Of a stretch of 64,000 nucleotides of DNA, positions 28,561 to 37,500 are shown in pieces (position 1 is the first letter of the stretch; each line of letters opens with the position of its first letter). This DNA comes from Roseateles violae (GTDB lineage Bacteria > Pseudomonadota > Gammaproteobacteria > Burkholderiales > Burkholderiaceae_C): NCBI RefSeq assembly GCF_030410485.1, contig NZ_JAUHHC010000003.1, forward strand, positions 558,001 through 622,000, read 5' to 3'. Under the pieces are notes generated by a model. That model did not search any database. It had not been told where the DNA came from and saw nothing but the letters and a program-made list of their open reading frames with translations. Position numbers and translations under genes: made by a program.

Positions 28561-28875
28561 TCAGCTGAAATGCAGCAGCCGGCTGAGGAAGGTGTAATGC
28601 GCCTCCGCGTACATCAGGCCGATCAGCACCAGGATGCACAGCGGCGGGATCAGGATCGCGCAGATCAGCGCCATGCGCTCCCAGGCCATGTGCATGAAGA
28701 CGGCGATGATGAGGCCGGCCTTCAGCGCCATGAAGAGCAGGATCAAGGTCCAGCGCAGCAGGCCCTGGAAGTGGAAGTAGTCGACCATATAGGACAGGGT
28801 GCTGAGCACGAACAGCAGCAGCCAGATCTTCAGGTACAGCCCTATCGGGTGTTTCTGTCCGGTATCTGAACTCAT
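28561..28875 (-). CDS. cytochrome c oxidase subunit IV (COX4-like)
   Basis: This 104-residue protein has three hydrophobic helices (residues 17-35, 41-60 and 69-92) and the family core FMALKAGLIIAVFMHMAWE. Subunit IV of bacterial caa3/bo-type oxidases is small and stabilises the complex. It is the last oxidase gene, starting 12 bases after subunit III. It contains no catalytic residue, and assignment rests on size, topology and position. Confidence 0.85.
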   Translation of the reverse strand: MSSDTGQKHPIGLYLKIWLLLFVLSTLSYMVDYFHFQGLLRWTLILLFMALKAGLIIAVFMHMAWERMALICAILIPPLCILVLIGLMYAEAHYTFLSRLLHFS

Positions 28876-28887
28876 GGCCGTTCCCCC

Positions 28888-29577
28888 TTACCAGAGATAG
28901 AAGAAGGCGAAGATGAAGACCCAGACCAGGTCGACGAAGTGCCAGTACAGGCCGGCGATCTCGACGATCTCGTAGCCCTTCTTCTCGTAGTCGCCGCGCC
29001 GCACCTTCAACGCGACGACCAGCAGGTAGATGACGCCCAGCGACACATGCAGGCCGTGGAAGCCGGTGATCATGAAGAAGGTGGCGCCGAACTGCGCCGC
29101 GCCCATCGGATTGCCCCAGGGCCGCACGCCCTCGTCGACGATCAGCTTGGTCCACTCGAAGGCCTGCATGCCGACGAACATCGCGCCGAACAGGGCCGTC
29201 ACCAGCATCAGGCGCGCGGCGTTCCTGCGGTCGCGGCTGTAGGCGCAGTTGACCGCCATCGCCATCGTGCCGCTGCTGGTGATCAGCACAAAGGTCATGA
29301 TCGCGATCAGCAGCAGCGGCACATTGGCACCGCCCACATGCAGGGCGAAGACCTCGCTGGGGTTCGGCCAGGGCACCGTCGTCGAGCTGCGCACCGTCAT
29401 ATAGCCGGTCAGGAAGCAGCTGAACACAAAGGTGTCGCTGAGCAGGAAGATCCACATCATCGCCTTGCCCCAGGGCACCTTGAAGGCTTCGCGGTCGGCC
29501 GCCAGATCGGCGACCATGCCGCGCACGCCGCCCGGCGGCAGGGCCAGCGAGTCGGTGTTGCTGCTTGGATGGCTCAT
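28888..29577 (-). CDS. ctaE: cytochrome c oxidase subunit III
   Basis: The 229-residue protein has about five membrane helices. Core features are WIFLLSDTFVFSCFLTGYM, MQAFEWTKLI, FFMITGFHGLHVSLGVIYLL and the terminal YWHFVDLVWVFIFAFFYLW, all standard for heme-copper oxidase subunit III. It binds lipids and protects proton uptake into subunit I. It lies downstream of a second, shorter subunit III gene. Confidence 0.92.
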   Translation of the reverse strand: MSHPSSNTDSLALPPGGVRGMVADLAADREAFKVPWGKAMMWIFLLSDTFVFSCFLTGYMTVRSSTTVPWPNPSEVFALHVGGANVPLLLIAIMTFVLITSSGTMAMAVNCAYSRDRRNAARLMLVTALFGAMFVGMQAFEWTKLIVDEGVRPWGNPMGAAQFGATFFMITGFHGLHVSLGVIYLLVVALKVRRGDYEKKGYEIVEIAGLYWHFVDLVWVFIFAFFYLW

Positions 29578-29601
29578 GGCGAGGGCTCTCCTTGCTCTGG
29601 T

Positions 29602-30207
29602 TCAGCCGCGGCCGCAGATGGCGCGGGCGACATCGGGCGTCAACAAGCCGAGCGTGGCGAACAGCGCGAACCACAGCAGCAGCAGGAAATGCCAGTAGCG
29701 CGCGCACAGCGCGATGCGCCAGGCGGTCGGAACGCTGCCGGCGCCGCGCCGCGCGAGACGCCCCCAGGCGAGGACACCGCCCAGCACATGCAGGCCGTGC
29801 AGGGCCGTCAGCACATAGAGGAAGCCGGCCGCCGGGTTGCCCTGCGGCAGCACCCGGGCCGCCCCGAGCGCCGACCAGGCCCACAGCTGCACCGCGACGA
29901 AGGCCAGCGCGCAGGCGCCGCCGAGCCGCCAGGCCAGGCCCGCATCGCGGCCCGCGCGCGCGGCGGCCGCGGCGGCCTCCAATGCGAGGCTGCCGGCCAG
30001 CAGCAGGGCCGTGCTGAGCCAGAACTGCCAGGGCAGCGCCAGCGGATAGCCCTCGGCCTCCGAGAGGCGCATCACATAGGCGGCGAAGAACAGGCCGAAC
30101 AGGCTGCTGACGACGGCGATGAAGATCCACAGCGCGGTGCCGGCCGCGGCGGCACGGTCGATGCGCTCGAAGCCACCCGGCGCGGCGAAGCTGCCGGCCG
30201 CGCTCAT
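29602..30207 (-). CDS. second, short subunit III-like oxidase protein
   Basis: The 201-residue protein has five hydrophobic helices and echoes subunit III: LWIFIAVVSSLFGLFFAAYVM, FLYVLTALHGLHVLGGVLAW and YWHFLLLLWFALFATLGLL. The ATG at 30207 is preceded by GGAG nine bases upstream; a longer frame would run into the preceding intergenic region. Operons with two subunit III genes are known from caa3-type clusters of Burkholderiales; the division of labour is unclear. Confidence 0.85.
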   Translation of the reverse strand: MSAAGSFAAPGGFERIDRAAAAGTALWIFIAVVSSLFGLFFAAYVMRLSEAEGYPLALPWQFWLSTALLLAGSLALEAAAAAARAGRDAGLAWRLGGACALAFVAVQLWAWSALGAARVLPQGNPAAGFLYVLTALHGLHVLGGVLAWGRLARRGAGSVPTAWRIALCARYWHFLLLLWFALFATLGLLTPDVARAICGRG

Positions 30208-30268
30208 TGGCCAAGCTCCGTGCTGCGCACTGCGCTGCGAGCCCCCTTCGGAGCGGCCGGGCGGGCCC

Positions 30269-32071
30269 TCATGCCGCCGCTCCGCGGCCGGCCGCGGCCG
30301 GCCGGCCATGCGCCGACTCGTCGAGCTCCAGCCCGCCGTCGCCGGGCGGCGCGTCCTGGGCGATGAAGTCCTCGCGGGCGCCGGGAACGCTATAGGCGTA
30401 GGCCCAGCGGTGCACGACCGGCAGGCGCGGCCCCCAGTTGCCATGGCGCGGCGGCGTGTCCGGCGTGTGCCATTCCAGCGAGGCGGCGCGCCAGGGATTG
30501 GGCGAGGCCTTGCGGCCCTTGAAGGCGCTCCAGACGATGTTGAAGACGAAGACCAGCTGAATTGCCGCGACGACCATAGCGATCACGCTGATGACGGCGT
30601 TCAGCTGATGCGCCGATTGCGGGATGAACTGGTAGTTGTCGAAGTTGTAGTAGCGCCGCGGCATGCCCAGCAGACCCAGGTAATGCATGGGGAAGAAGAT
30701 CGCGTAGGTGCCGAGGAAGGTGCCCCAGAAATGCAGGAGGCCGAGCCGGTCGTCCAGCATGCGGCCGGTGATCTTGGGGAACCAGTGGTAGATCGCGCCG
30801 AACACGACCAAGAGCGGCGCCACGCCCATCACCATATGGAAGTGGGCGACGACGAAATAGCTGCCCGACAGCGGGATGTCGACCGAGACATTGCCGAGGA
30901 AGAGGCCGGTCAGCCCGCCGACGATGAAGGTCGAGATGAAGGCCAGGGCGAACAGCATCGGCACGGTCATGTGTATATCGCCGCGCCACAAGGTGATCAG
31001 CCAGTTGTAGACCTTGATCGCCGTCGGCACGGCGATGATCAGCGTGCTGGTCGCGAAGAAGAAACCGAAGTACGGATTCATGCCGCTGACGAACATATGG
31101 TGGGCCCAGACGACGAAGCTGAGCACCGCGATCGCCAGGATCGCCCACACCATGGTCCGGTAGCCGAAGATGCATTTGCGCGCATGCACGCTGATCAGGT
31201 CGGAGACGATGCCGAAGGCCGGCAAGGCGACGATATAGACCTCGGGGTGGCCGAAGAACCAGAACAGGTGCTGGAACAAGAGCGGCGTGCCGCCCTTGTA
31301 CTGCGCGACCTGGCCCAGCGAGACCAGGGCCGGCATGAAGAAGCTGGTGCCTATGGTCTTGTCCAGCAGCATCATCACGCCGCTGACGAAGAGCGCCGGG
31401 AAGGCCAGCAGCGCCAGGATGGTCGCGGTGAAGATGCCCCAGACGGTCAGCGGCATGCGCAGCATCGTCATGCCGCGGGTGCGCGCCTGCAGCACCGTCG
31501 TCACGTAGTTGAGGCCGCCCATGGTCGCCGCGACGATGAAGATCAATAGCGAGACCAGCATCAGGATGATGCCCCAATCATGCCCCGGCGTGCCGGGCAG
31601 GATGGCCTGCGGCGGATAGAGCGTCCAGCCGGCGCCGGTCGGGCCGCCGGGCACGAAGAAGCTGATCATCAAGACGATCACGCTCAGCAGATAGACCCAG
31701 AAGCTGAGCATGTTCAGATAGGGGAAGACCATGTCCCGCGCGCCGACCATCAGCGGGATCAGATAGTTGCCGAAGCCGCCCAGGAACAGTGCGGTCAGCA
31801 GGTAGATCACCATGATCATGCCGTGCATGGTGACGAACTGGTAATAGCGCTCGGCGTTGATGAACTCGAATTGGCCGGGGAAGCCCAGCTGCAGCCGCAT
31901 CAGATTGGACAGCAGCACGCCGACCAGGCCGACCAGGATGGCGACACCGCCGTACTGGACGGCGATCACCTTGTGGTCCTGGCTCCAGACGTACTTGGTC
32001 CAGAAGCTGCTCGGCTCGGCGTGCTCCTCGTCGTGAGCCTCGTCGCCATGCGAATGATCGTGTTCGCTCAT
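30269..32071 (-). CDS. ctaD: cytochrome c oxidase subunit I
   Basis: This 600-residue protein has twelve membrane helices. The oxygen-reduction centre is shown by FWFFGHPEVYIVALPAFG (CuB histidine and the crosslinked tyrosine), WAHHMFVSGMN (CuB histidines) and FVVAHFHMVMG (heme ligands). The glutamate of HPEVY marks an A1-type enzyme, and GARDMVFPYLNMLSFW gives the D-channel entrance. The N-terminus is rich in His, Asp and Glu (HDHSHGDEAHDEEHAE), which is unusual and could bind metal. The C-terminal part is an extended hydrophilic tail. Confidence 0.95.
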   Translation of the reverse strand: MSEHDHSHGDEAHDEEHAEPSSFWTKYVWSQDHKVIAVQYGGVAILVGLVGVLLSNLMRLQLGFPGQFEFINAERYYQFVTMHGMIMVIYLLTALFLGGFGNYLIPLMVGARDMVFPYLNMLSFWVYLLSVIVLMISFFVPGGPTGAGWTLYPPQAILPGTPGHDWGIILMLVSLLIFIVAATMGGLNYVTTVLQARTRGMTMLRMPLTVWGIFTATILALLAFPALFVSGVMMLLDKTIGTSFFMPALVSLGQVAQYKGGTPLLFQHLFWFFGHPEVYIVALPAFGIVSDLISVHARKCIFGYRTMVWAILAIAVLSFVVWAHHMFVSGMNPYFGFFFATSTLIIAVPTAIKVYNWLITLWRGDIHMTVPMLFALAFISTFIVGGLTGLFLGNVSVDIPLSGSYFVVAHFHMVMGVAPLLVVFGAIYHWFPKITGRMLDDRLGLLHFWGTFLGTYAIFFPMHYLGLLGMPRRYYNFDNYQFIPQSAHQLNAVISVIAMVVAAIQLVFVFNIVWSAFKGRKASPNPWRAASLEWHTPDTPPRHGNWGPRLPVVHRWAYAYSVPGAREDFIAQDAPPGDGGLELDESAHGRPAAAGRGAAA

Positions 32072-32089
32072 CGGTTCGGTCCTGGCTGT

Positions 32090-33232
32090 TTAGGGCGCCG
32101 TGCCCTGGGCGCGGATATAGGCGATCAGCGCATCGACCTCGGCATCGCTGAGCTCCGTCTTCGGCATGATGGGCGGGAAGCCCTGGACGACGCGCGAGGT
32201 CGGCTCGCGGATCTCCTGCCTCAGCACCGCCTCGTCGACCTTGAGCTTGCTGCCGTCGGCAAAGGCCTCGGTCTTGCCGTACAGGCCCTTCCAGGTGGGG
32301 CCGACGCCGGCGCTGCCGTCGATCGAATGGCAGGCGACGCAGGCCTTGGACTTGGCAAGCGCCATGCCCAGCGCCGCCGGCGTTGCCGTGGCCTCGGCGC
32401 CCGCGCCGGCGGCCGGCTCGGGCGGCGGCAGATTGGCCTTGGCAAAGCTCGGCTTGCCGTCCAGCCAGGCCTGGTAGTCGGCCGGGCTGTCAACGACGAC
32501 CAGGCCGCGCATATTGGCGTGGCCGACGCCGCACAGCTGCGCGCACATCGATTCGTAGCGGCCGGTCTTGGTCGGCGTGAACCAGTAGGTCGTGACCAGG
32601 CCCGGCACCATATTCATGCGCGCTCGAAAGGGCGGCACATAGAAGTCGTGCAGCACGTCCAGCGAGCGCAGCACCATGCGCACCGGCTTGCCGACCGGCA
32701 GATGGACCTCGCTGCCGTCGACGACGGTGTCGTCCTGGCCCTGCAGATCGCCGGGATCGATGCCGAAGGGATTGCCGCCCTTGACGAAGCGCGCGTCGGT
32801 GCGGCCCAGCTTGCCGTCGGCGCCGGGAAAGCGAAAGCGCCATTGCCACTGCGTGCCCAGCACCTCGATCTCCAGCGCCTCGGGCGGCGGCCGCACATAG
32901 TCGGCATAGACCAGCAGGCCCGGTGCCAGCAGCGCGACGATGCCGACGGTGGTGATCGCCGTCAGCCAACGCTCGAGCTTGTGATTGACCGGCTGGTAGG
33001 CGGCCGGTTCATGCGCCGCCGTCTGCCCCGCCCGGCGCCGAAAGCGCACGAGGATGTAGACCAGCAGCAGATTGAGGACGACGAAGAAAATCCCGGTGAT
33101 GACGAAGGTGATCGTCAGCGTGTTGTCCATCTGGTCCCAGTTCGACGCCAGCGCCAGCGGATGCCAGGGGTTCACGAAGTGGAAGACCAACGATGCCAGG
33201 ACGATCACGATCAGCACGACGGCAATGACCAT
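32090..33232 (-). CDS. ctaC: cytochrome c oxidase subunit II with fused cytochrome c (caa3 type)
   Basis: The 380-residue protein has two N-terminal membrane helices, a cupredoxin domain with CuA ligands in ESMCAQLCGVGHANM and LHDFYVPPFRARMNMVP, and a C-terminal cytochrome c domain with heme attachment CVACHSI and a methionine ligand in PPIMPKTE. It receives electrons directly through its own heme. In the CuA motif glutamine replaces the common glutamate (CAQLCG rather than CSELCG). An insert before the CuA region (GGNPFGIDPGDLQGQ) is a feature of this oxidase branch. Confidence 0.94.
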   Translation of the reverse strand: MVIAVVLIVIVLASLVFHFVNPWHPLALASNWDQMDNTLTITFVITGIFFVVLNLLLVYILVRFRRRAGQTAAHEPAAYQPVNHKLERWLTAITTVGIVALLAPGLLVYADYVRPPPEALEIEVLGTQWQWRFRFPGADGKLGRTDARFVKGGNPFGIDPGDLQGQDDTVVDGSEVHLPVGKPVRMVLRSLDVLHDFYVPPFRARMNMVPGLVTTYWFTPTKTGRYESMCAQLCGVGHANMRGLVVVDSPADYQAWLDGKPSFAKANLPPPEPAAGAGAEATATPAALGMALAKSKACVACHSIDGSAGVGPTWKGLYGKTEAFADGSKLKVDEAVLRQEIREPTSRVVQGFPPIMPKTELSDAEVDALIAYIRAQGTAP

Positions 33233-33253
33233 GTGGACTCCTCCCTTTGTTTT

Positions 33254-33287
33254 CGCGCCGCAGGCGCGGGCCGCAGGCGGCCGCGCC
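33254..33287 (-). promoter_or_regulatory. competing hairpins in the ctaC leader
   Basis: In the leader on the minus strand, GGCGCGG (33287-33281) can pair with CCGCGCC (33269-33263), or CGCGCC (33268-33263) can pair instead with GGCGCG (33259-33254). The two stems share bases and cannot coexist. They lie directly before GGGAGG and the ctaC ATG. A regulatory role is speculative. Confidence 0.4.
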
Positions 33288-33313
33288 TGTTCGACTCTCG
33301 GGCTTGCGGGGCC

Positions 33314-33823
33314 TCAGGCCGTGGCGCTGCGGCGCGCCAGCTTCCAATAGACCATCGCCGCGGTCACGCCGAAGACGAAATGCTCGAAGAAGTAGGCACC
33401 GCTTCTGAGCTCGGCCACCCAGGGGAACAGGTTGACCAGCACATAGAAGTTGATGAAGTACAGCGCCATGCCGGCGAGCCCGCCGACGATCTCCAGCACC
33501 GGCAGATCGCCCTCGTAATGGAAGCCGGTCACCACATAGGCGATTGCGCAGCCGAACAGCACGCCGAGGCCGTAATGGATCAGCAACGCGACGGTGACCA
33601 CGCCGAGACTGAAGGCGTGGGTCGGTCCGTTCAACAGGTCGGGGCCCATCAGCATCGCGGCGACCAGATGCGAGGTATGCCAGGGATTGCCGCCCAGCAT
33701 CAAGGTCGTCCACAACAGGTCCATCACCATTGCGACGGCGCCGGCAACGAGGCCGGCGACGATGGCTGCGGACCAATCGGGCGCGCGACTATGCCATCGA
33801 TGCGATTGCACTTGAAGTTCCAT
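33314..33823 (-). CDS. multi-pass membrane protein at head of oxidase operon
   Basis: The 169-residue protein has about five predicted membrane helices (DWSAAIVAGLVAGAVAMVMD first; EHFVFGVTAAMVYWKLARR last), with histidines in HWHSRAPDW-like and IHYGLGVLFGC segments. I do not recognise a named family, although similar proteins are common beside bacterial terminal oxidases. The ATG at 33823 has GGAGG at good spacing. It precedes ctaC by 81 bases on the same strand and is likely co-transcribed. A role in assembly or regulation of the oxidase is only a guess. Confidence 0.65.
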   Translation of the reverse strand: MELQVQSHRWHSRAPDWSAAIVAGLVAGAVAMVMDLLWTTLMLGGNPWHTSHLVAAMLMGPDLLNGPTHAFSLGVVTVALLIHYGLGVLFGCAIAYVVTGFHYEGDLPVLEIVGGLAGMALYFINFYVLVNLFPWVAELRSGAYFFEHFVFGVTAAMVYWKLARRSATA

Positions 33824-34005
33824 GGACACCTCCAAAAGGCGTAACAGAAACAAATGCTGATGGTCTGGTGTTGCTAGCGCAGATCGACTTTCGCCGCTGT
33901 TGACGGGCTGGGTCTGCGAAGGCGCCGGGCCGGATTGCTTTGTTTATAACCCGGCATGGTTTTGGTCGCAAGCGGGGTTGCAGGCAGTCGCCAACCCTTG
34001 TGCGA

Positions 34006-34476
34006 TCAGGGCACCGGCAGCGCCGTCTCGTACTTGACCTCGCGCAGCACCACATTGCTGCGCACGCTGGCAACACCTGGCACTTTGAAGATCTGCTGCT
34101 GCAGGAACTGGTCGTAGGCCTTCATGTCGGCGACGACGACCTTGATCACGTAGTCGGCCTCGCCGGTGATCGCCTGGCATTCGATGATCTCGCGGCTGAC
34201 CTGGACCAGGCGCTCGAACTGCTCGACCGCGCCCTCGCTGTGCCGCACCAGCGAGACATTGGCCAGCACGCAGATGTTCAGGCCCAGCTTCTCGCGGTCG
34301 ACCAGGGCGACGTGCCGACGGATCACGCCGCTTTCCTCCAGCTCCTTGACGCGGCGCCAGACCGGCGTCGCCGACAGCCCGGCCTTCTCGGCCAGCTGCT
34401 GCGTGCTCTGGCGTCCGTCGGCCTGGAGCGCCTCCAGAATCAGACGGGTCGCTCGATCGAAACGATCATTTTCCAT
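34006..34476 (-). CDS. Lrp/AsnC-family transcriptional regulator
   Basis: The 156-residue protein has an N-terminal HTH (DRATRLILEALQADGRQSTQ, then LAEKAGLSATPVWRRVKELE) and a C-terminal RAM effector domain (GLNICVLANVSL; AITGEADYVIKVVVADMKAY). Such regulators sense amino acids or their 2-oxo acids. It is divergent from the 2-oxoacid ferredoxin oxidoreductase gene across 120 bases, so that gene is the obvious target. BkdR-like activation by branched-chain amino acids is plausible but unproven. Confidence 0.9.
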   Translation of the reverse strand: MENDRFDRATRLILEALQADGRQSTQQLAEKAGLSATPVWRRVKELEESGVIRRHVALVDREKLGLNICVLANVSLVRHSEGAVEQFERLVQVSREIIECQAITGEADYVIKVVVADMKAYDQFLQQQIFKVPGVASVRSNVVLREVKYETALPVP

Positions 34477-34596
34477 TTCAATGCATTTCCGGAATTTTCA
34501 ACTCATGATACCGGTTGACGGGAGCGAACCGGGAAACAAACACTTGGCTTAGTGGCCAAGAATCTTCCGCCAGCCATTGCAGAGCCAGGAGTCGCC

Positions 34597-37500
34597 ATGT
34601 CCAGCCCCGAATCGAAGCCCCAGCAGCAGCCCGCCCTGCGCGACTACAAGCTTTCCGACAACCTCGCCGCCAGCTCGGGCGTCGTCTTCCTGACCGGCAC
34701 CCAGGCCCTGGTGCGCCTGCTCTTGGCGCAGAAGGCGCAGGACGAGCGCGCCGGCCTGAACACGGCCGGCTTCGTCTCCGGCTACCGCGGTTCGCCGCTG
34801 GGCATGGTCGACCAGCAGCTGTGGAAGGCGAAGAAGTTCCTCGACGCCGCCAAGATCAACTTCCTGCCCGCGATCAACGAGGACCTGGCCGCCACCGCCT
34901 GCCTGGGCGTGCAGCGCGTGGCGCTCGATCCGAAGCGCACGGCCGACGGCGTGTTCGCGATGTGGTACGGCAAGGGCCCCGGCGTCGACCGCTCCGGCGA
35001 TGCGCTCAAGCATGGCAATGTCTACGGCACGTCCAAGCAGGGTGGCGTGCTGGTCGTCTGCGGCGACGACCATGGCTGCGTGTCGTCCAGCACGCCGCAC
35101 CAGAGCGACCTGGCGCTGCAGGCCTGGAGCATGCCCATCGTCCACCCGGGCAATGTGGCCGAGTACCTGGAGTTCGGCCTCTACGGCTGGGCGCTGAGCC
35201 GCTTCTCGGGCGCCTGGGTCGGCTTCAAGGCGATCTCCGAGGTCGTCGAATCGGGCATGACGGTGGACCTGGACAGCGTGCCGCTGGACTTCGAACTGCC
35301 GGTCGACCATGTCCCGCCGACCGATCTGCACATCCGCCAAGTCGACCTGCCCTCGCTGGAGCTCGAATCGCGACTGGAGCACAAGCTGAACGCGGTGCGC
35401 GCGTTCACGAAGCTCAACTCGATCGACAAGCACATCGTCGCCAGCCCCAGCGCGACCTTGGGCATCGTGACGGTGGGCAAGGCGCATTACGACTTCATGG
35501 AAGTGCTGCGCCGGCTGGACCTCGACCCGAACGCGCTGGCCGCGGCCGGCGTGCGGGTCTACAAGGTCGGCCTGGTCTATCCGCTGGAGACCACGCGCAT
35601 GGCCGAGTTCGCCCAGGGCCTGACGGACATGCTGGTGATCGAGGAGAAGGCGCCGGTGGTCGAGCGCCAGATCAAGGAGCTGCTCTACCACCTGCCCGAT
35701 GCGCAGCGCCCGCGCGTGGTCGGCAAGACCGACGAGCATGGGGCGCCGGTGCTGAGCAGCCTCGGCGAGCTGCGCCCCTCGCGCATCATGTCCACGGTCG
35801 CCGACTGGCTGGCACGGCTGAACCCGGCACTGGACCGCCGCCACCTGGTCGTCGACTTCCTGACGCCCTGCCTGCTCTCCAATGCCGCCGACGGCGTGCG
35901 CCGCCAGCCCTACTTCTGCTCCGGCTGCCCGCATAACACCTCGACCAAATTGCCCGAGGGCTCGCGCGCGCTGGCCGGCATCGGCTGCCACTTCATGGCG
36001 AGCTGGATGGAACGCGGCACCTCGGGCCTGATCCAGATGGGCGCCGAGGGCGTCGACTGGGCGGCCGCCTCGCGCTTCACGAGCGAGAAGCATGTGTTCC
36101 AGAACCTCGGCGACGGCACCTACTACCACAGCGGCTATCTGGCCATCCGCCAGGCGATCGCCGCCAAGACCAACATCACCTACAAGATCCTCTACAACGA
36201 CGCGGTCGCCATGACCGGCGGCCAGCCGGTCGACGGCCAGACCAGCGTGCCGCAGATCGCGCGTCAGGTCGAGGCCGAGGGCGTCAAGCGCCTGGTCGTG
36301 GTCTCCGACGAGATCGGCAAGTACCAGGGTCACGAGAAGCTGTTCCCGCCCGGCACCAGCTTCCACGACCGCTCGGAGCTGGACAAGGTGCAGCGCGAGC
36401 TCCGAGAAATAGAGGGCGTCACCGTGCTGATCTACGACCAGACCTGCGCCGCCGAGAAGCGTCGCCGGCGCAAGAAGGGTGAGTTCCCCGATCCGCCTAA
36501 GCGCATCTTCATCAACGAGCAGGTCTGCGAGGGCTGCGGCGACTGCGGCCAGGCCTCGAACTGCCTGTCCGTCGTGCCGGTCGAGACCGATTTCGGCCGC
36601 AAGCGCGCGATCGAGCAGAGCAGCTGCAACAAGGATTTCAGCTGCGTCAACGGCTTCTGCCCCAGCTTCGTCTCGGTCCATGGCGCGCAGCTGAAGAAGA
36701 AGGTCGGCGCCGGCTACACGGCGCAAGACCTGGCCCGCGAGATCGCCGCGATCCCGCAGCCGGCGCCCTGGTCATGGACCGGCCCCTTCGACCTGCTGGT
36801 CACCGGCGTCGGTGGCACCGGTGTCGTCACCGTCGGCGCGCTGGTGTCGATGGCCGCCCATCTGGAGGGCAAGCAGGCCTCGGTGCTGGACTTCATGGGC
36901 TTCGCGCAGAAGGGCGGCTCGGTGCTGTCCTTCGTGCGCCTGGCGCCGACGCAGGACCTCCTGAACCAGGTGCGCATCGACACCCAGCAGGCCGATGTGC
37001 TGCTGGCCTGCGACATGGTCGTCGGCGCCTCGCCGGACGCGCTGGGCACGGTCAAGCCGGGCCGCACGGTGATCCTGGCCAACACGCACGAGCTGCCGAC
37101 GGCGGCCTTCGTGCGCAACCCAGACGCCAGCCTGCAGGGCGACTCGCTGCTGGCCAAGATGCGGCATGCGGTCGGCGAAAACCGCGAGCTGCTGTCGACG
37201 ATCGACGCGCAGGCGATCGCGCAGCAGCTGATGGGCGACACGATGCCGTCGAACATCGTCATGCTGGGCGCCTGCTGGCAGCGCGGCCTGATCCCGATCA
37301 GCGAGGCGGCGATGATGCGCGCGATCGAGCTGAACGGCGTCGCCGTCGAGGGCAACAAAACCGCCTTCGCGCTGGGCCGCCTGGCCATCGCCGCGCCGGA
37401 GGCGATCAAGCGCCTGGCCGGCGTGCAGGCGCCGGTCGTGCAATGGCTGAACTTCGAGCGCCTCGATGGCGAGGACGGCCTGATCGCGCGCCGCGTCGCG

